A DNA stretch of 64,000 nucleotides from Silene latifolia (lineage: Eukaryota > Streptophyta > Magnoliopsida > Caryophyllales > Caryophyllaceae), in the NCBI RefSeq assembly GCF_048544455.1, contig NC_133538.1:1712658-1776657 (forward strand), given 5' to 3'. This document shows, one piece after another, positions 1 to 11,613 of this stretch. Made by a program: the position numbers and the translations under genes. Within the stretch, counting starts at the first letter, position 1. Each line of letters opens with the position of its first letter. The notes beneath the pieces are model-generated. The model was not told the origin of the DNA, made no database searches, and worked only from the letters and a program-made list of their open reading frames with translations.

Positions 1-210
1 TCGGCGTAGCTTCTGCTCGACTAGATTAAACCTTTTCTTGATCGGAATCTTATGCTCTGCGATTTCCCTGTTAATTCCCGGAATGTCCTTATAGGACCAT
101 GCGAACACATCCTTGAACTCACTCAGCAACCTGACAAACCCTTATCTTTCTACTGGAAAGTGGTTCCTATCTTTAGCTCTTGTGGATGTATAAAGGTTCC
201 CATGTTAATG
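1..210 (-). pseudogene. pol: Tat pol: start of reverse transcriptase (truncated by window edge)
   Basis: The minus-strand translation contains EFKDVFAWSYKDIPG followed by AEHKIPIKKRFNLVEQKLRR. This is the conserved N-terminal approach to the reverse transcriptase domain in plant Ty3/gypsy pol, where 'DVFAWSYxDMPGI' precedes 'HxIPLxPxxKPVxQxxRR'. Only this lead-in is inside the window; the catalytic palm motif (YxDD type) would lie beyond position 1. The reading frame is open here, but the upstream pol linker (211-788) is disrupted, so the gene is scored as a pseudogene. Family assignment is firm and activity is very unlikely. Confidence 0.8.
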
Positions 211-608
211 GTTTCGGTATCTTCGATTACTGAGCTCCTATGATCATATTCTTCTAAACCCTTAGCCAACTGGGGAGGTGATTCGTCCTCCTCTTCACTT
301 CCGTCATGCTCATTCTCGGCTTCATTCTCAATGTGACTACTATAATAATTATTTTCGTAAATTGAATTTCAATGTAAATAAAACAAGTCGTAAGTAAATT
401 GGTTCATATTATTATTATTATTAATTTTAAATTACGCGAAGTGCACTAACATTTGATCTAACTTATTAGAGGTAAGAGGCGGATAACAGAAGTACCCGAG
501 ACATGCCCCAGAATATGAGAATTTGGAGGGTGTACATTAAAAAGAAAGACTAGGGAAGGGGTGGCTTCAACACCTAATTACTTATACTAGATCCTAGGAA
601 TTTTGTTA

Positions 609-639
609 GACTCGGACTCGGACTCTGACTCTGACTCGG
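609..639. repeat. Hexanucleotide repeat coding for an acidic Ser-Glu run in the Tat pol linker
   Basis: About five units of GACTCG/GACTCT. On the pol strand this reads as alternating Glu and Ser after DDP. It lies in the linker between the protease part and reverse transcriptase. Short acidic low-complexity linkers are common there and the repeat has no evident function. The rest of 211-788 holds no other recognisable domain. Confidence 0.6.
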
Positions 640-788
640 GATCATCCTCAAGTTTGAACATTTCTCCCTCTCTTGTTGTTAACTTAAAGAGGAGCCATAT
701 ATTGTCAGTCTACTTGACGGTTTTCATCCATCCCGTGATAGTCCTGTTAGAATCTAAATCGGTATTGCGGGTAGAAGGGTCGAAACAG

Positions 789-1280
789 TCACTCCTTGGA
801 ATCATAATCTTCAAATTTTCGTCCGGTATCACTTCTTTCTTCTCTTCCCTTAAAAAGGAGGCCCATAGCCATACCGTCTTCGACAAGGGCCGGCCTGTTC
901 TTCCCTGGTGCCACAGTAAGCACGTCGTCTGAAATATATTTGCAATCCTGGAATACTTCGATCCCAGGGATCATTCTATTATTCCTCCAGTCATAGATAG
1001 GCTCGGTAAAATCTAAATACGGCTCTATTTCCCGAGCTTTCACAAAACACCCATTGAGCGTCATTAGGTATGGTTCCATTTCAGTTCCTTCAGCCGATCT
1101 AGTCTTCTTCTTAGCAAGATCCTTTTCAGTAGGCTCGTAACCAAGCCCAAATGTCACTCCTTTTGGAACTGGCGGTTTCAGCACGAAGGTGTCTTCCCTT
1201 CGAGGGTACATTGGAAAACCGAAATACTTTCCAGTTCTTAATATCATCTCACACACATGGCTAGTAGTGTAAATATCCAT
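789..1280 (-). pseudogene. pol: Tat pol linker between protease and reverse transcriptase
   Basis: An open stretch of 163 codons on the element's coding strand contains GYEPTEKDLAKKK and LNGCFVKAREIEPYLDF. It has no catalytic motif. By position, between the DxG protease box (about 1700) and the RT lead-in (below 210), it is the long spacer typical of Tat/Ogre pol. Its length without stops suggests it was coding until recently compared with the more damaged gag. I recognise no separate domain. Support comes from strand, frame direction and context. Confidence 0.6.
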
Positions 1281-1569
1281 ACTTTACATCCCAAGATTGG
1301 ACTCAATTGTGCTTACTACTTCGAAACCACAAGTATTATCGGTGGTTCAAACCTTAACATCAGACGAGATGTCTCCCCCGGCCACGGTGATGAGTGTTGT
1401 GTCTATCACCACTACCGTCCAGATGAAGGAGATCTTGATTTTTTAATGCAAGGTAGAGGACACGGCTCCTATCGCGTGGATCTAAGTTCACTCGAACATC
1501 ATATTAAAGGATTAAGCTATATCGATTACTTGGAAGTCGACCCTTCTTTAGTTTGGGCCAATTTGAATA

Positions 1570-1900
1570 GCTAATTTGACGAGCCCAGACACCCGACGAA
1601 CTGTTCCATCAAAACCTCGAATTGTTTGAGTTGTAGGAGCAAGGTCTTTTTTCCTCGAGACCTAAAGTGAAAGCGGTTCTTAGAGGCAGGGCGTTGACTA
1701 CTAACCCGTCGTCGATAAGGGTCATTGTAACATGCTTCTGGAGGTAGGTCACTGCGATATACATGGCGATGCAATGTTTCGGCCCTATGGATGGTAGGTC
1801 TTCATCGTAAAAGGGTACGGCGCTAGTGAGTCGTGGTTGGCTTGAATCAATGGAACTGACCATATCATTTGGAGTTGTACGCGAGGACATTGCTTAATGA
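1570..1900 (-). pseudogene. pol: Tat aspartic protease fragment
   Basis: The minus-strand frame contains MTLIDDGLVVNALPLRTA. It matches the retropepsin active-site region of Tat elements, usually LVDNGSALNVLPL, with the aspartate and glycine at residues 60 and 62 of this open stretch. The canonical D-[ST/N]-G has become D-D-G and the following Ser is lost, so activity would be doubtful even if the frame were intact. The frame changes on both sides. The enzyme would normally cut the Gag-Pol polyprotein during particle maturation. Confidence 0.65.
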
Positions 1901-2059
1901 GGGAAGCCTTTGAGGTCGACCCTTCACCAAAAACCTCAGCCAAGGTGGGGTCCTTATCTTTAGCGGTGGTAACATGACTAGCCTTTTCCACCCGGAATGG
2001 ACGGCCAGACCGAGTCAGGTGATTAGGCTCGAGAGCCTCTTTTCTTACCTTTAGGATTT

Positions 2060-3480
2060 CATTTTAAGTTAACAGAATAGTGGCACCCTTCTGGAGATAT
2101 ATGTCATCTTCGCCATCGTCCCAATTTCCATAAACTTCGTTAGTGATTTGGAGAATGTAGGATGTGCAATCGATAGAAAAATCCCCAACTCGAACTTCGT
2201 TTTGTAAGCGTGAGAGTAATTGAGGGCAATCAACAAATTGCTTTCCAACGTGGAAGCCATTAAGACGGCATATAGGTCGGATAAGGTGAGTTAAATCAGC
2301 ATTGTCTTCGACAAATATTCCGTTCGAGTGATCTTCGAATGGAATAGTTACATTATTGGTCTTAATACTTGGGATCGGGAGCATTCCGTTCTCGTTAATA
2401 TCTTGGATTTCATGTTTGAGACGGTAGCAGTTTTACTTATCATGTCCCTTGCCTCAATGATAGACATAATATGCGTCTGGTTTGTACCACATGTTTCGTT
2501 GTTCCAGTGGTGGTTCAGGGGATTTGCCAATTGGGCTCAGCTTCCCTTGAGCCGAAAGACTTTCTAGAGCGTAAGTGTAAGTGCACCCTAAATTAGTAAA
2601 TACCCTTGGACTTGATCGCTGAGCCTTCTTAGTAGTTCCTCCCAATAGACTTTTAGCTTGGACATGCTGAGTACTGGCAGATGCTTGGATTTAGTAGAAA
2701 AGGCTCCAGTGTACCCCTTTGCCTTTTCTGTTTCAGCAGCGCAAAGGTCATCTTCGATTTTCCTTGCGCTTCTAGTGAACTCTTTGAATGTACTAAATTT
2801 TAGATATTTCAATTTATCACTATAGGTAGGTTTGAGATTATTCACGAACTTATCTACCATTTCTGTTTTATTGGGCTTTCTAGTCAACTTTACACTTTCG
2901 GCTCGCCACCTATCAAGGAATTCATTGAACCCATCCTCTCTCTAAGTTATAACTTCAAAAGTTCATATGGTGGTTTGGATTTCAGAGTTATTAGCATAAT
3001 GCTTTCACAATTATGTCGTGAGATCCTCAAATGTTCGATTGTTCTTCAAGTCTAGGTTGTAGAACCAGGCCTTTGGATGTTCTTCCAAATATTGAGCAAA
3101 GTTGGACGAGAGCATACTTGCAGATACTCCCATCAGAGCAAGGTACTCCTTGCAAGCCCTAATGTGCTGCAAAGGGTTCTCGGATCCTTTGAACTTGGGA
3201 ATGTCAATGAGGACGAAGTTCTTAAGCAATTGGTCTTGAACTGGAGAGTAGACCCTAGCATTTTCTAAGTGAATACTTTGTCCTTGAGAGAGCTTTATCT
3301 GGTCTTTGATTAGCTTAAAACGCTTTTAAACCTCAGTTAATTTAGTCGGGACGCGTGGAGTGTCTTCCCCACCGACCTTTGTTTCAAGAGCACCCAAACG
3401 AGTCACCATTTGCTCCATGGTTTTGGTAAACTTTTTGATGTCGTCTTCAATTGTTTTTCTTCTAGTCTGAGGCGGCTTTT
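2060..3480 (-). pseudogene. gag: Tat gag (retrotransposon Gag with decayed zinc knuckle)
   Basis: Coding-strand pieces in three frames give, in order, an N-terminal segment with MEQMVTRLGALETKV, then DIPKFKGSENPLQHIRACKE and HPKAWFYNLDLKNNRTFEDL (the plant retrotransposon Gag core), then FLDRWRAESVKLTRKPNKTE and FVNNLKPTYSDKLKYLKF. Near 2450 there is a relic zinc knuckle, YYVYH-stop-GKGHDK, in which the first Cys has become Tyr and a stop interrupts the finger. Stops and shifts occur roughly every 250 bases. Gag would form the cytoplasmic particle that packages element RNA; this copy cannot. Confidence 0.75.
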
Positions 3481-4500
3481 ACACAAGAAAACCCCGAACC
3501 GGACGATATTTTAAATAAAACTCCTACACAAACAAGGACTCGACTTGAGGACTCGCCCTTTGACTCAAGGACAGACTTAGACCCAGGAAATGAGCTAACT
3601 GGCTCACTCGAAAGGGGTCTCACGTGGGAGAAGGGTCCTAGACCTAACAAGGACTATGACTCAACTCAACTATCTCTTAGACTTAAACTTGACACTGACT
3701 AGGTGTGACGAACCCGTGACTGAACCAACTTGGTCAACAGGTTCGTGAAAAATGCCCTTTGTGTCCTAATAGGACGCTTTTGCGGTTTTACTCTGACCAA
3801 ATGGCTGACATACGTGACTCGGGCCCAAGAGGTGACTTGGGTGTCCCAAATGGGTATTGTAGATGGCTAGACATGGCTCACATGAGCCTTAGACATGGCT
3901 AACCTTGACTCAACTCCTTATTCTAGGTTTTGGGAGAGGTTTAGTGGAAAATCATTTCAGAATTTATTTGAAAATGGATGATTAAAATGAGGTTTTAAAT
4001 GGTTATTATGCCAGCTATAAAATTCATTTTTTTAAAAAGAATCCTACACCTACTTTGGCAGCATTTCGAGATAAAAACATGCGTTTTTTTAAAAAAGCAT
4101 TTTCGAAAAAAAAAAATAGTTTGGAGAAAACGTTGGAAATTTTCAAAAATAGACGCGTAATACGAACAAGTAGAAAATAAGCATTCGCATATTAATCGTG
4201 CATGAACCTAGACTCTTCTATGCCTCGGTCAATCTTCTAATCGGGTCTAGGCCAATGACCTGCTTTATCAAAGTTAGTCAAGTCCCCCATACGCAGAAGT
4301 GGGCAATATGGTAGAACTAATACATGAAGACCTCAGCTGTGCCATCTTAATACTTAAACCAGCATAGTGACGTCACCTCCTGACCATTGGAATCGATCCA
4401 ACGGGTGAGGTGGTCCTCCTAAAGTCTCAGAGGGGTGATGCATGCAAAACGATCATACTACTATTCTATTAGCCATCGTTTTTCTTTTTAAGTTACACTT
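3481..4500 (-). other. Tat untranslated leader between PBS and gag
   Basis: No domain-bearing reading frame in either strand. By position it is the transcribed leader of the Tat element. It holds several short A-rich runs (around 4020-4140) and otherwise nothing I can name. Confidence 0.5.
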
Positions 4501-4517
4501 CCCCAGCGGAGTCGCCA
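4501..4517 (-). promoter_or_regulatory. Tat primer binding site (tRNA-Arg type)
   Basis: The minus strand reads TGGCGACTCCGCTGGGG. This is the priming site described for Ogre/Tat retrotransposons, complementary to the 3' end of a tRNA-Arg. It starts about five bases inside the LTR end at 4523, as expected for minus-strand strong-stop synthesis. It fixes the element's orientation and its LTR boundary. Confidence 0.8.
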
Positions 4518-4709
4518 AAACGTGGATGTGGAAAATCAAGGTCCGAAAAAGGAAAGGTTTTCGTTTGAAAAGAGTCACCACCAAGTTTTAGGAAAACTCG
4601 GAAACCTTTTGAGAAAATGGGTTCGTTGTGAATGTACGTGATGGGAAGTTCGTTAATAAATCTGTAATATCTCAAATTTATAAAGACCTTAATTGACTAA
4701 ATAGACCAT

Positions 4710-4870
4710 CCACTCGGCCGAGTGGAGCCTCACTCGATGGAGTGGAGGACTGAGTGGGGTTTGCCTAGAGTCTGATTGTTCTGAAAGTTGGTCACTCGGC
4801 CGAGTGACCATCCACTCGACTTAGTGGAGTCCCCACTCGATCGAGTGGACCGACCACTCGACCGAGTGAC
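4710..4870. repeat. Array of CACTCG/CGAGTG palindromes in the solo LTR
   Basis: Six short inverted repeats lie within 160 bases near the LTR start. They include CCACTCGGCCGAGTGG (4710), the perfect 20-bp GGTCACTCGGCCGAGTGACC (4790), TCCACTCGACTTAGTGGA (4811) and CCACTCGATCGAGTGG (4833). The core arm is CACTCG, and flanking bases vary in pairs between units: TCACTCG with CGAGTGA, CCACTCG with CGAGTGG. Each unit could form a hairpin in RNA or single-stranded DNA. Confidence 0.8.
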
Positions 4871-6903
4871 AGGTTGAGTATGTTTTACGCGAGAACATTG
4901 GTTGGTGGAGTGTCGCTTTTGAAGCTTATCCTTTAAGATTTCCTCACCTAAATCCACTCTCCAACCAATTCCACCACTCTCTAAACACCCCATATTCTCT
5001 CTAAAACACTCACCAAAATATCCTCTAAAAACCTAATCTCCAAGTGAAGGATTCCTGCCATCTTTTCTTCCTTGTTCATCCACTTTGTTTGTAAGTTGAG
5101 TTATACTTCACTTTCCCTTAATCTTATGTTAGTAACCTTAATTATCTTAGTAGTTTACCTTATAACTAATTAGCTTATGGAAATTACGATGGGTAATTAA
5201 GATATTTAATTCGTATGTTTATTGTAGTAGATTATGGTAATAAATATAGTAATTAATTTGTGTAGGAAGATTTATTAAGGAGGATTTCTAATGGTTAGCT
5301 TGAGGATTTGTGAAGATAAGCTTGAGGTAGGGTTTTTCCTACTTAGCTCTAATGATATGGGTGTGTAATTATGCATTTATTGTCATTAATTACATGTGTC
5401 TCATGGTAGTTGCATTATAAAATGTTTTTAGTAGTTAGGGTTTATGACATAATATGGATTCATGATAATTATGCAAGAACAAGTATGGTTAATTGTCACA
5501 TAATGGTTAGAATGCATTATAACATGTTCAAAAGCAATTACATGAGAAGAAACGAATTAATGAGGAATTAAGCATTGAGATGCTTATTGTGTTTGGTGTA
5601 ATTGTATGATTGTCTTTGTTGGAATTTCTTGGATGGTTGTTATTTGATTGATATTGGAGGATGGTGGAGGATACTTGGTTGTGGTTATAGAGACGGAAGG
5701 CGGTGGGGAAACCGTCTTCCGCTTGAGTCACCCCTTGGAGCTTCCTACTCCAAGGGGGATGCACACATTTATACTTGAGTTTTGCAGGGACTCATGTGGT
5801 TGAGACACGATGTCTGGCAGGGGACTCGAGTCGCTCTCGGGCCCGGTACCACGGACGTGTTCCGAGTACCTAGTGTTGGTATGTGGTGTCATTGGCGTGT
5901 CCCGGCCACTGTTTATGAGGAGGTGCGTATTTGGAGATTGGTTGTCATGCATATGTACACTTTTTGGATTTAAGGTTGGTCATCTTAACTGTGACACCCC
6001 GCGATAACGCGGAAAACAAAACTTATAAATTCAAGCGGAAAAATAGGAAATTTTTGAAACTTTTAAAATTTAAAACGCGAGTTCATTAAAATGCAAAACG
6101 CAAATAAAGAATGCGGAAATAAAGTTTAAATTATACAAACGTGATAGTCGAGGTGAGGGAAAATATATCCCTCGAATGACAATACAATAAAAGGTGAGTC
6201 TAAACAATCCTAATAAACCAACTACTAGGCCAAAGTGCTCGCTAGCTCACACATGTCTTCACCCCATGATTGCACCACTAATACCTGTCATTCATGTAAA
6301 CATGAACGCCACAGTCAGTGGGGAGTAACTCAAGGTTCTCCCAGCCACAAAATGTCAAAACGAACATAACAAGGAACTAAAACAGGTAAGTCATATAAGA
6401 GGCATACAAAAGATATGAATATCAAGTCTATATGTAAGCATGGCAAATAATTGAGATGGAACAAGATAGGCCAACATTAGCTTAATAAAGATTCAACTGA
6501 TCATATGAGACAATTAAATAGTATGAAAGACATGAATACGATAATCTATACCAAAGCACGCATTTCAAGGAAATACAACATAGATGTGAGATTAGAATCC
6601 GAATCATGTGAAGCAGTTAAGGGATCAAATAGAAACTGTAGCCATTACTTTTAAAACCTCTTAACAAACATTGCTCGGGACATGGCTACTAATGTCACAT
6701 TCATAGTTATGGCTTGCATCTCACCATAAGAACGGATGGGAACATCAATCCCGACGGTCATATCGCAACTAAAGGGCTTATAGCTCACCCCTAGTATCCG
6801 ATAGGACCAAGACAAACAACACAAGGCATAACTCTTGCTTTGAAAGACAAATACCAAAATCTATAACCAAGCAAGATCTTTACTACTCATATAAGACATC
6901 CAA

Positions 6904-7086
6904 CTCTCGGCAGGACGGCCAACGAGAGGGGTGTCGAAAGGGTATAGTAACCAACTCTCGGCAGTACGGCCAACGAGAGCGGCGTAAATAAAATAAGATA
7001 TCCAACTCTCGGCAGAACGGCCAACAAGAGAGGTGTCGAAAGAGTATGGTAACCAACTCTCGGCAGTACGGCCAACGAGAGCGGCG
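6904..7086. repeat. Four-copy 51-bp tandem repeat, each with a CTCTCG/CGAGAG hairpin (left LTR)
   Basis: Arms start at 6904, 6955, 7006 and 7057, exactly 51 bases apart. Each unit has CTCTCG, a 13-base loop GCAGNACGGCCAA, and CGAGAG. The third unit here has one arm base changed (CAAGAG), whereas the same unit in the other LTR is intact. Confidence 0.9.
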
Positions 7087-8945
7087 ACCTAAGTCCAATG
7101 AATAGAACAAACTTAGCCCCAACAACTAAAACATAGCAAGCCCAAGGGAAGGTAGTATGTAAATTCCCCATATAAATTATAGTGACCCCAATCTATAAAA
7201 TATAATGAACGGTAATGAACAATTTATAATAAGCTAAACAAGAATTTAATTATAAATGACTCAATTTAATTAAACAAGTAGAATAATTTGCTCATATTTG
7301 AGATAAGATAAATAAATGAGAATGAACGGACTAAAAATTCATATTATAGGTAAATGAGATAAATAATAAATTCCACTTTTATGATTAATGTGAGAAAAAT
7401 ATATGAATGAACGATATTTAATAAATTAAGTTATATAAGGCATGAGACGGGTTTTAAATAAACCAAACACGAATTTAAATCGACCAAAGAAGGTACACAA
7501 CCCGAGGCTAGGCCACGGCTCAACCACATGACTAGGGCCATAACTGGCCAGCCCTAGCGACTGTCCAGGCCGCAGGCAGCCCCTACTCAGGCCATAGGAT
7601 GTTCCTGCTCAGGCCACAACTGTGACCAACACTCCACCTAAACAACTACCCATCTCAGCCATGTAACTACCTAAATAAGCCACTGAAATACCTGCTTGAC
7701 TGTCCCGAAACAGCCCACTCAATCACGTTAAAAAAAATCCCAAAACCTTGCAACAGAACATCCCAAAACAACCCCACCATAGTCCATGAACAACTCTGAA
7801 AAACCTGCACAAAGTAACCCACTAAAATAGTCCCTCATCACCCCACGAAACAGCCTGCTCAACACATTATAGCGGTCCCAAAAATACACAGGAAACCGTC
7901 CCACATCAGTCACTCTTACGCCCTAAAAACAGTCCTGAAAGGTACTATCTTATCCGTCCCAAAACTGTCCCAAAGTACCTGCAAAACTGACTCAAAACAG
8001 TCCACTTCCCACCTTAAAACAATTCCAAATACTCATCCAAGGCCATTCCAAAACAGAGTTCCAAAACAGTCCATTCGACTATAAATTAAGACGGAAATGA
8101 AAGCAAGGTTGAGACGGAAACAAGCGCAAGTAATACATTAACAACCACCATTAAATTTTTCCTAATACAACTCGAAGATGACATGTAAAGACAGTCCATT
8201 TTTAACATCCTTTCGAGACGGAAATTACCATACAAATGACCCATATCATATTTGCATATACACTTGACAAATGATGCTACTTGTACAATTTATATTGAAA
8301 TACGATGAAGAAATGTGAAGTACTGGTAATTTCATGATGCAATTCTGAGAAAATAGGAATACAGCCGTTCAATTTAGAGCAAGTGGTAGGCTTTACTGAC
8401 ATAGGCAAAAAGGCAGCAACGAAAATAGAAAGGTTGCTTGGTTTCTAGCCCAAAATAAACATTCAGAGGATTAACACAAGAAAATAGGATTTTCATTCGT
8501 AATCTCCATTGATTACATACGTAGCTATGTATAGTGCACAATTAACCAGCTAATGCATAGTATCCCATAACTAATTGCCACGAGAATACAAAAAGGATTA
8601 AACTTTAAGACATGTTAGGGAATAAAACCGAGTCAAGGGACGAAGATTCGACATTTTGTCGAGTAACCTATCACCGTTACCTTTTTGTTCTTCACATTTC
8701 CGACCCAAAGCTACTCCGAGTTGTCCGAGTTAATATATAGAAGGAAGGAGAACGGAAAGAGGAAGAGTTTGGTGTAAAGTTTATCGAATTTGGTTGAGAA
8801 TGGAGGCGGGATCTGAGTAAAGGACGGCGGAAATGGTGTGAGGTTATGTTGAATGTTGTTGTGTTGTTGATTCAATATCAACGAAAAAGAAAGGCAGAAT
8901 GAAGGGGGGTGGGGACGGGGTGTAACAACACCAATAACATAAAAA

Positions 8946-8958
8946 TAGTAATAATATA

Positions 8959-8993
<35 letters not shown>

Positions 8994-9018
8994 TTAATAA
9001 TAATAAAAATAATATATA
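8946..9018. repeat. (TAA)n microsatellite, short allele, in the left LTR
   Basis: An AAT/TAA tract of about 70 bases with several interruptions. The partner tract in the right LTR is clearly longer and purer. Confidence 0.9.
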
Positions 9019-9385
9019 AATATATTTAAAAGTAGAGTGTGGGGTGGATAGGGGTGTGTGTGTCGATATAGGGTAGGTCGAGAAAAGATTAGTTCCACAA
9101 GTGGAAATGTGACGGTCTATAGCTAGACGGAAACTATTATTATTATTGTCACTATCATTACCCGACAAAAAAAATACGTATACATATATTATTATATAAA
9201 TCATGCCTTAAAGATATAATTTAATCGTACGAATTTTTATATAAACGAGCTTTTATATAATACGTTTATAAAAATCGTGTTTGACATAAAATTAATTAAA
9301 TTGAATAATTCTTAAATATGAAATAAAGTAATCGAACAGTTTAATAAATTTAAAATGTCAAAATGGAAAATTCGCGGGTGTTACA

Positions 9386-9400
9386 ATCACCCCACCTTTT
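9386..9400 (-). promoter_or_regulatory. Polypurine tract of the LARD-like element
   Basis: The minus strand reads AAAAGGTGGGGTGAT directly before the 3' LTR start TGTAACACC. It is preceded by TTTCGAGGACGAAAC, wording also seen at the 3' end of autonomous chromovirus-type gypsy elements, which hints at the parent family. The PPT primes plus-strand DNA synthesis. Confidence 0.7.
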
Positions 9401-11600
9401 AAAAAGTTTCGTCCTCGAAACTTGAAAGTAGAAGTGAAAGGTTATTTAAAAATAAAACTGGAACTGGAATTGGAATCGGTAACCAAAACATTTAAAAGGT
9501 TACTTATCGTAAGAATTAAAATTCTTTCAAAAGTTTCAACTAAAATTTTCCGACATAACCAAGTCGAAGGGCAAACCATTTGAATAAATAAAAAATCAAA
9601 ATACTTTCAAAAACATTAATGAAGAGTTTTCAAAAGTATACGTCTCATTCATGGAACGAAATTGCTCTTGTCGTGCACACAAGAACGCTAACTTTCCAAG
9701 TCCAAGACAGTTTAAAACAAAATCATTCGCCGACAAGCGTAGAACAAGTTATCAAACGTCTCCAATAACGAGTTCTAACGTCCGGTCAACGTCAAAATCA
9801 AAAGAAAATGGTAATTCACTCAAATTTTCTTTTGCAAGAGCCAAAATGGAGATAAAGGTTTCACTTTTAAACTCAAAAAGGGATCAAGTTTTTGAAAATG
9901 TAATATTAAACTTTGACAAAGAAATCACAAATAGATCAAAGTTGACAGAAATTGGTTAAAATATAAAAAAAAAATATCAGGTTTAGCAATTAAAATCACG
10001 ATAGAGAAGTCTATACTCAAGGAACAAATACAGAATTAAATCAAATTTTCACTTTCAAATCTTTAAAGTAGGTAAGGTCTTTCAAAAGTAACATCAACTT
10101 TTAACAACGAATCAAAACTAGTAGCTTGAAATATTTAGGAATTGTATGAAATGAAAAGCAATTTAGACAACATAAATACCAGGTACGCTAAGAGAGTCCA
10201 AACTTAACCAACAAAAAGAGTTATGATGAACTTCATAGGGTAAGAATTGAAGTAAGGTCAACAAGAATGTCAAGGGTAGCGTTTTTATAGGTCACTATCA
10301 TCAAACTTCAGGGAGGAGCAAGATGAAGCGAGGAAGAGAGGTATGAACGGTAACGCTGACGATCAAAGGAGAAGGGAACTAGACAACAAGGAACACCAAG
10401 TACTCAAACCTCAAACAACAACATCATTCTAAGTGGTTCTGAAAACTTCCTAACAGCCAAACTTATAATCATACATTCCCAAGAATTTCCTCATATCACT
10501 TATCTACAACATCATCCCATCATCTCAAGTACTCAATACAACCTCAAAGTTTCTAAAACCATAAATTGAAACTATGTTCTTTAACCTAACCATTGGTGCC
10601 AACCATACCATTATCCTTTCTAGTTACTAAAACCAAATGGTAAAATTACCCAACAATGTAGCTTAGTCTCACTCTCATACCATACCTCAAGTAGTAATCA
10701 ATATCACTCACTTAAACCAACTAATAATCCCACAATTAGCATTTCTCATATGGTAACATACACTTTATCAAACCCTCATATCCAAAATGTCTACGAAAGC
10801 CAATCACAAACTCGACTTACTTAGTCCTTTCCACATCCTCAAATTTACCATTCAATCTTATCCATTTTAAGTCAAGATCTAAGCACTAGTATCCCAAGGC
10901 TTTCAAATTCCAAACACAAACAACAAAATCAAGTTCTATAACCTTAGTAACCAATGCAACTCACACTTGACACACAAAATCCACCAATCAAAAATACTCA
11001 CTTTATCAAGGATCTAGGTTTAAGAATCACTAAGTATGTCTCATCACACTACCTAAATCTTCTTAACACCACAACCTCTCAAAACTAGGGTCAAGGGTCA
11101 GACACAAACAAACTCCACAAAAGCCAAATTTCCAAACCAAGGTCAACATTCCTCAAACGAAAGGGTACCATAAAAAGGCGTTAAGAAACATTAGGAAGGA
11201 ACAGAAGACAAGTTAGGAGGGTACAAGAGTAGCTTTCAAAGTAAAACGGAAGAGACTTTAGAAGAAGGATAAGCACCAAGAGATAAAGGATAAGGCAAGA
11301 TACACAAAGAATGAGAAACATCTTCGAGGAAGTAGAACCGTTCTTCAAAGGTGAACAAATCTTCAATTTCCGGCAATAAGCACCAAATCTTGATCTTCAT
11401 GTAGGTGAGCTCACGGTCATTGATCCAAGGGCACAACAAATATTAAATGACAATCAACAAACATGTTAGAACCTAACAAAGAGCAAACACACTACAGACT
11501 ACCACCTTAGGTCCTTAGGTCTACCCATCTCTCATTCATTATTCAAGGTCAAGTTCAAGTTTAAATTTGGGGTACACGTGTGTGCGTCGGGAGCAACATA
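9401..11600 (-). other. Non-coding interior of the LARD-like element
   Basis: 2.2 kb between PPT and PBS. No gag, protease, RT or integrase motif on either strand; the longest frame (9651-9959, plus) resembles nothing known. The sequence is A-rich on the plus strand with CAAA/CTCA-rich wording. It is probably a packaging and leader region kept from an autonomous ancestor. Confidence 0.65.
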
Positions 11601-11613
11601 GGCTCTGATACCA
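11601..11613 (-). promoter_or_regulatory. Primer binding site (tRNA-iMet) of the LARD-like element
   Basis: The minus strand reads TGGTATCAGAGCC, the standard plant initiator-Met tRNA priming site, two bases inside the 5' LTR (11616). It confirms minus orientation. Confidence 0.9.

Larger units (their letters stand above)
1..4522 (-). mobile_element. Tat-type Ty3/gypsy retrotransposon, internal domain (cut by left edge)
   Basis: Reading the minus strand from right to left gives PBS, a 1-kb leader, gag, protease, a pol linker and the first residues of reverse transcriptase. This is the gag-PR-RT order of Ty3/gypsy. The gag and RT wording and the TGGCGACTCCGCTGGGG priming site point to the Tat/Ogre branch. 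All reading frames contain stops or shifts, so this is a decayed copy. The rest of RT, RNase H, integrase and the 3' LTR should lie outside the window to the left. Its 5' LTR is the much-interrupted piece that ends at 58147. Confidence 0.85.
5990..9385 (-). repeat. 3' LTR of the LARD-like element
   Basis: 3396 bases, paired with 11616-15055. It carries a 51-bp hairpin array, a C-rich stretch with many CCAAAACAGTCC-like words (about 7550-8060), a TATATATTA box on the minus strand near 8731-8740, and a short (TAA)n tract. No coding capacity: the hydrophobic reading frame at 8878-9204 is only the translated microsatellite. Confidence 0.85.

Noticed and set aside
4493..4675. 60-aa minus-strand frame at the LTR-PBS junction
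   Set aside because: Spans the LTR end and PBS of the Tat element, which is untranslated by position.
6904..7086. Regularly spaced repeats resembling a CRISPR array
   Set aside because: Plant DNA, no cas genes, and the spacers are themselves nearly identical. It is an LTR tandem repeat.
6883..7171. Repeat-containing protein frames (SRWPYCRELV repeats) on the minus strand
   Set aside because: They are the 51-bp LTR hairpin repeat read in frame (51 is divisible by 3). Present in both LTRs of a non-coding element, with no start context or family.
8878..9204. 108-aa minus-strand frame rich in Leu and Ile
   Set aside because: It is the translated (TAA)n microsatellite and LTR; the same applies to the Tyr- and Leu-run frames at 14470-14872.
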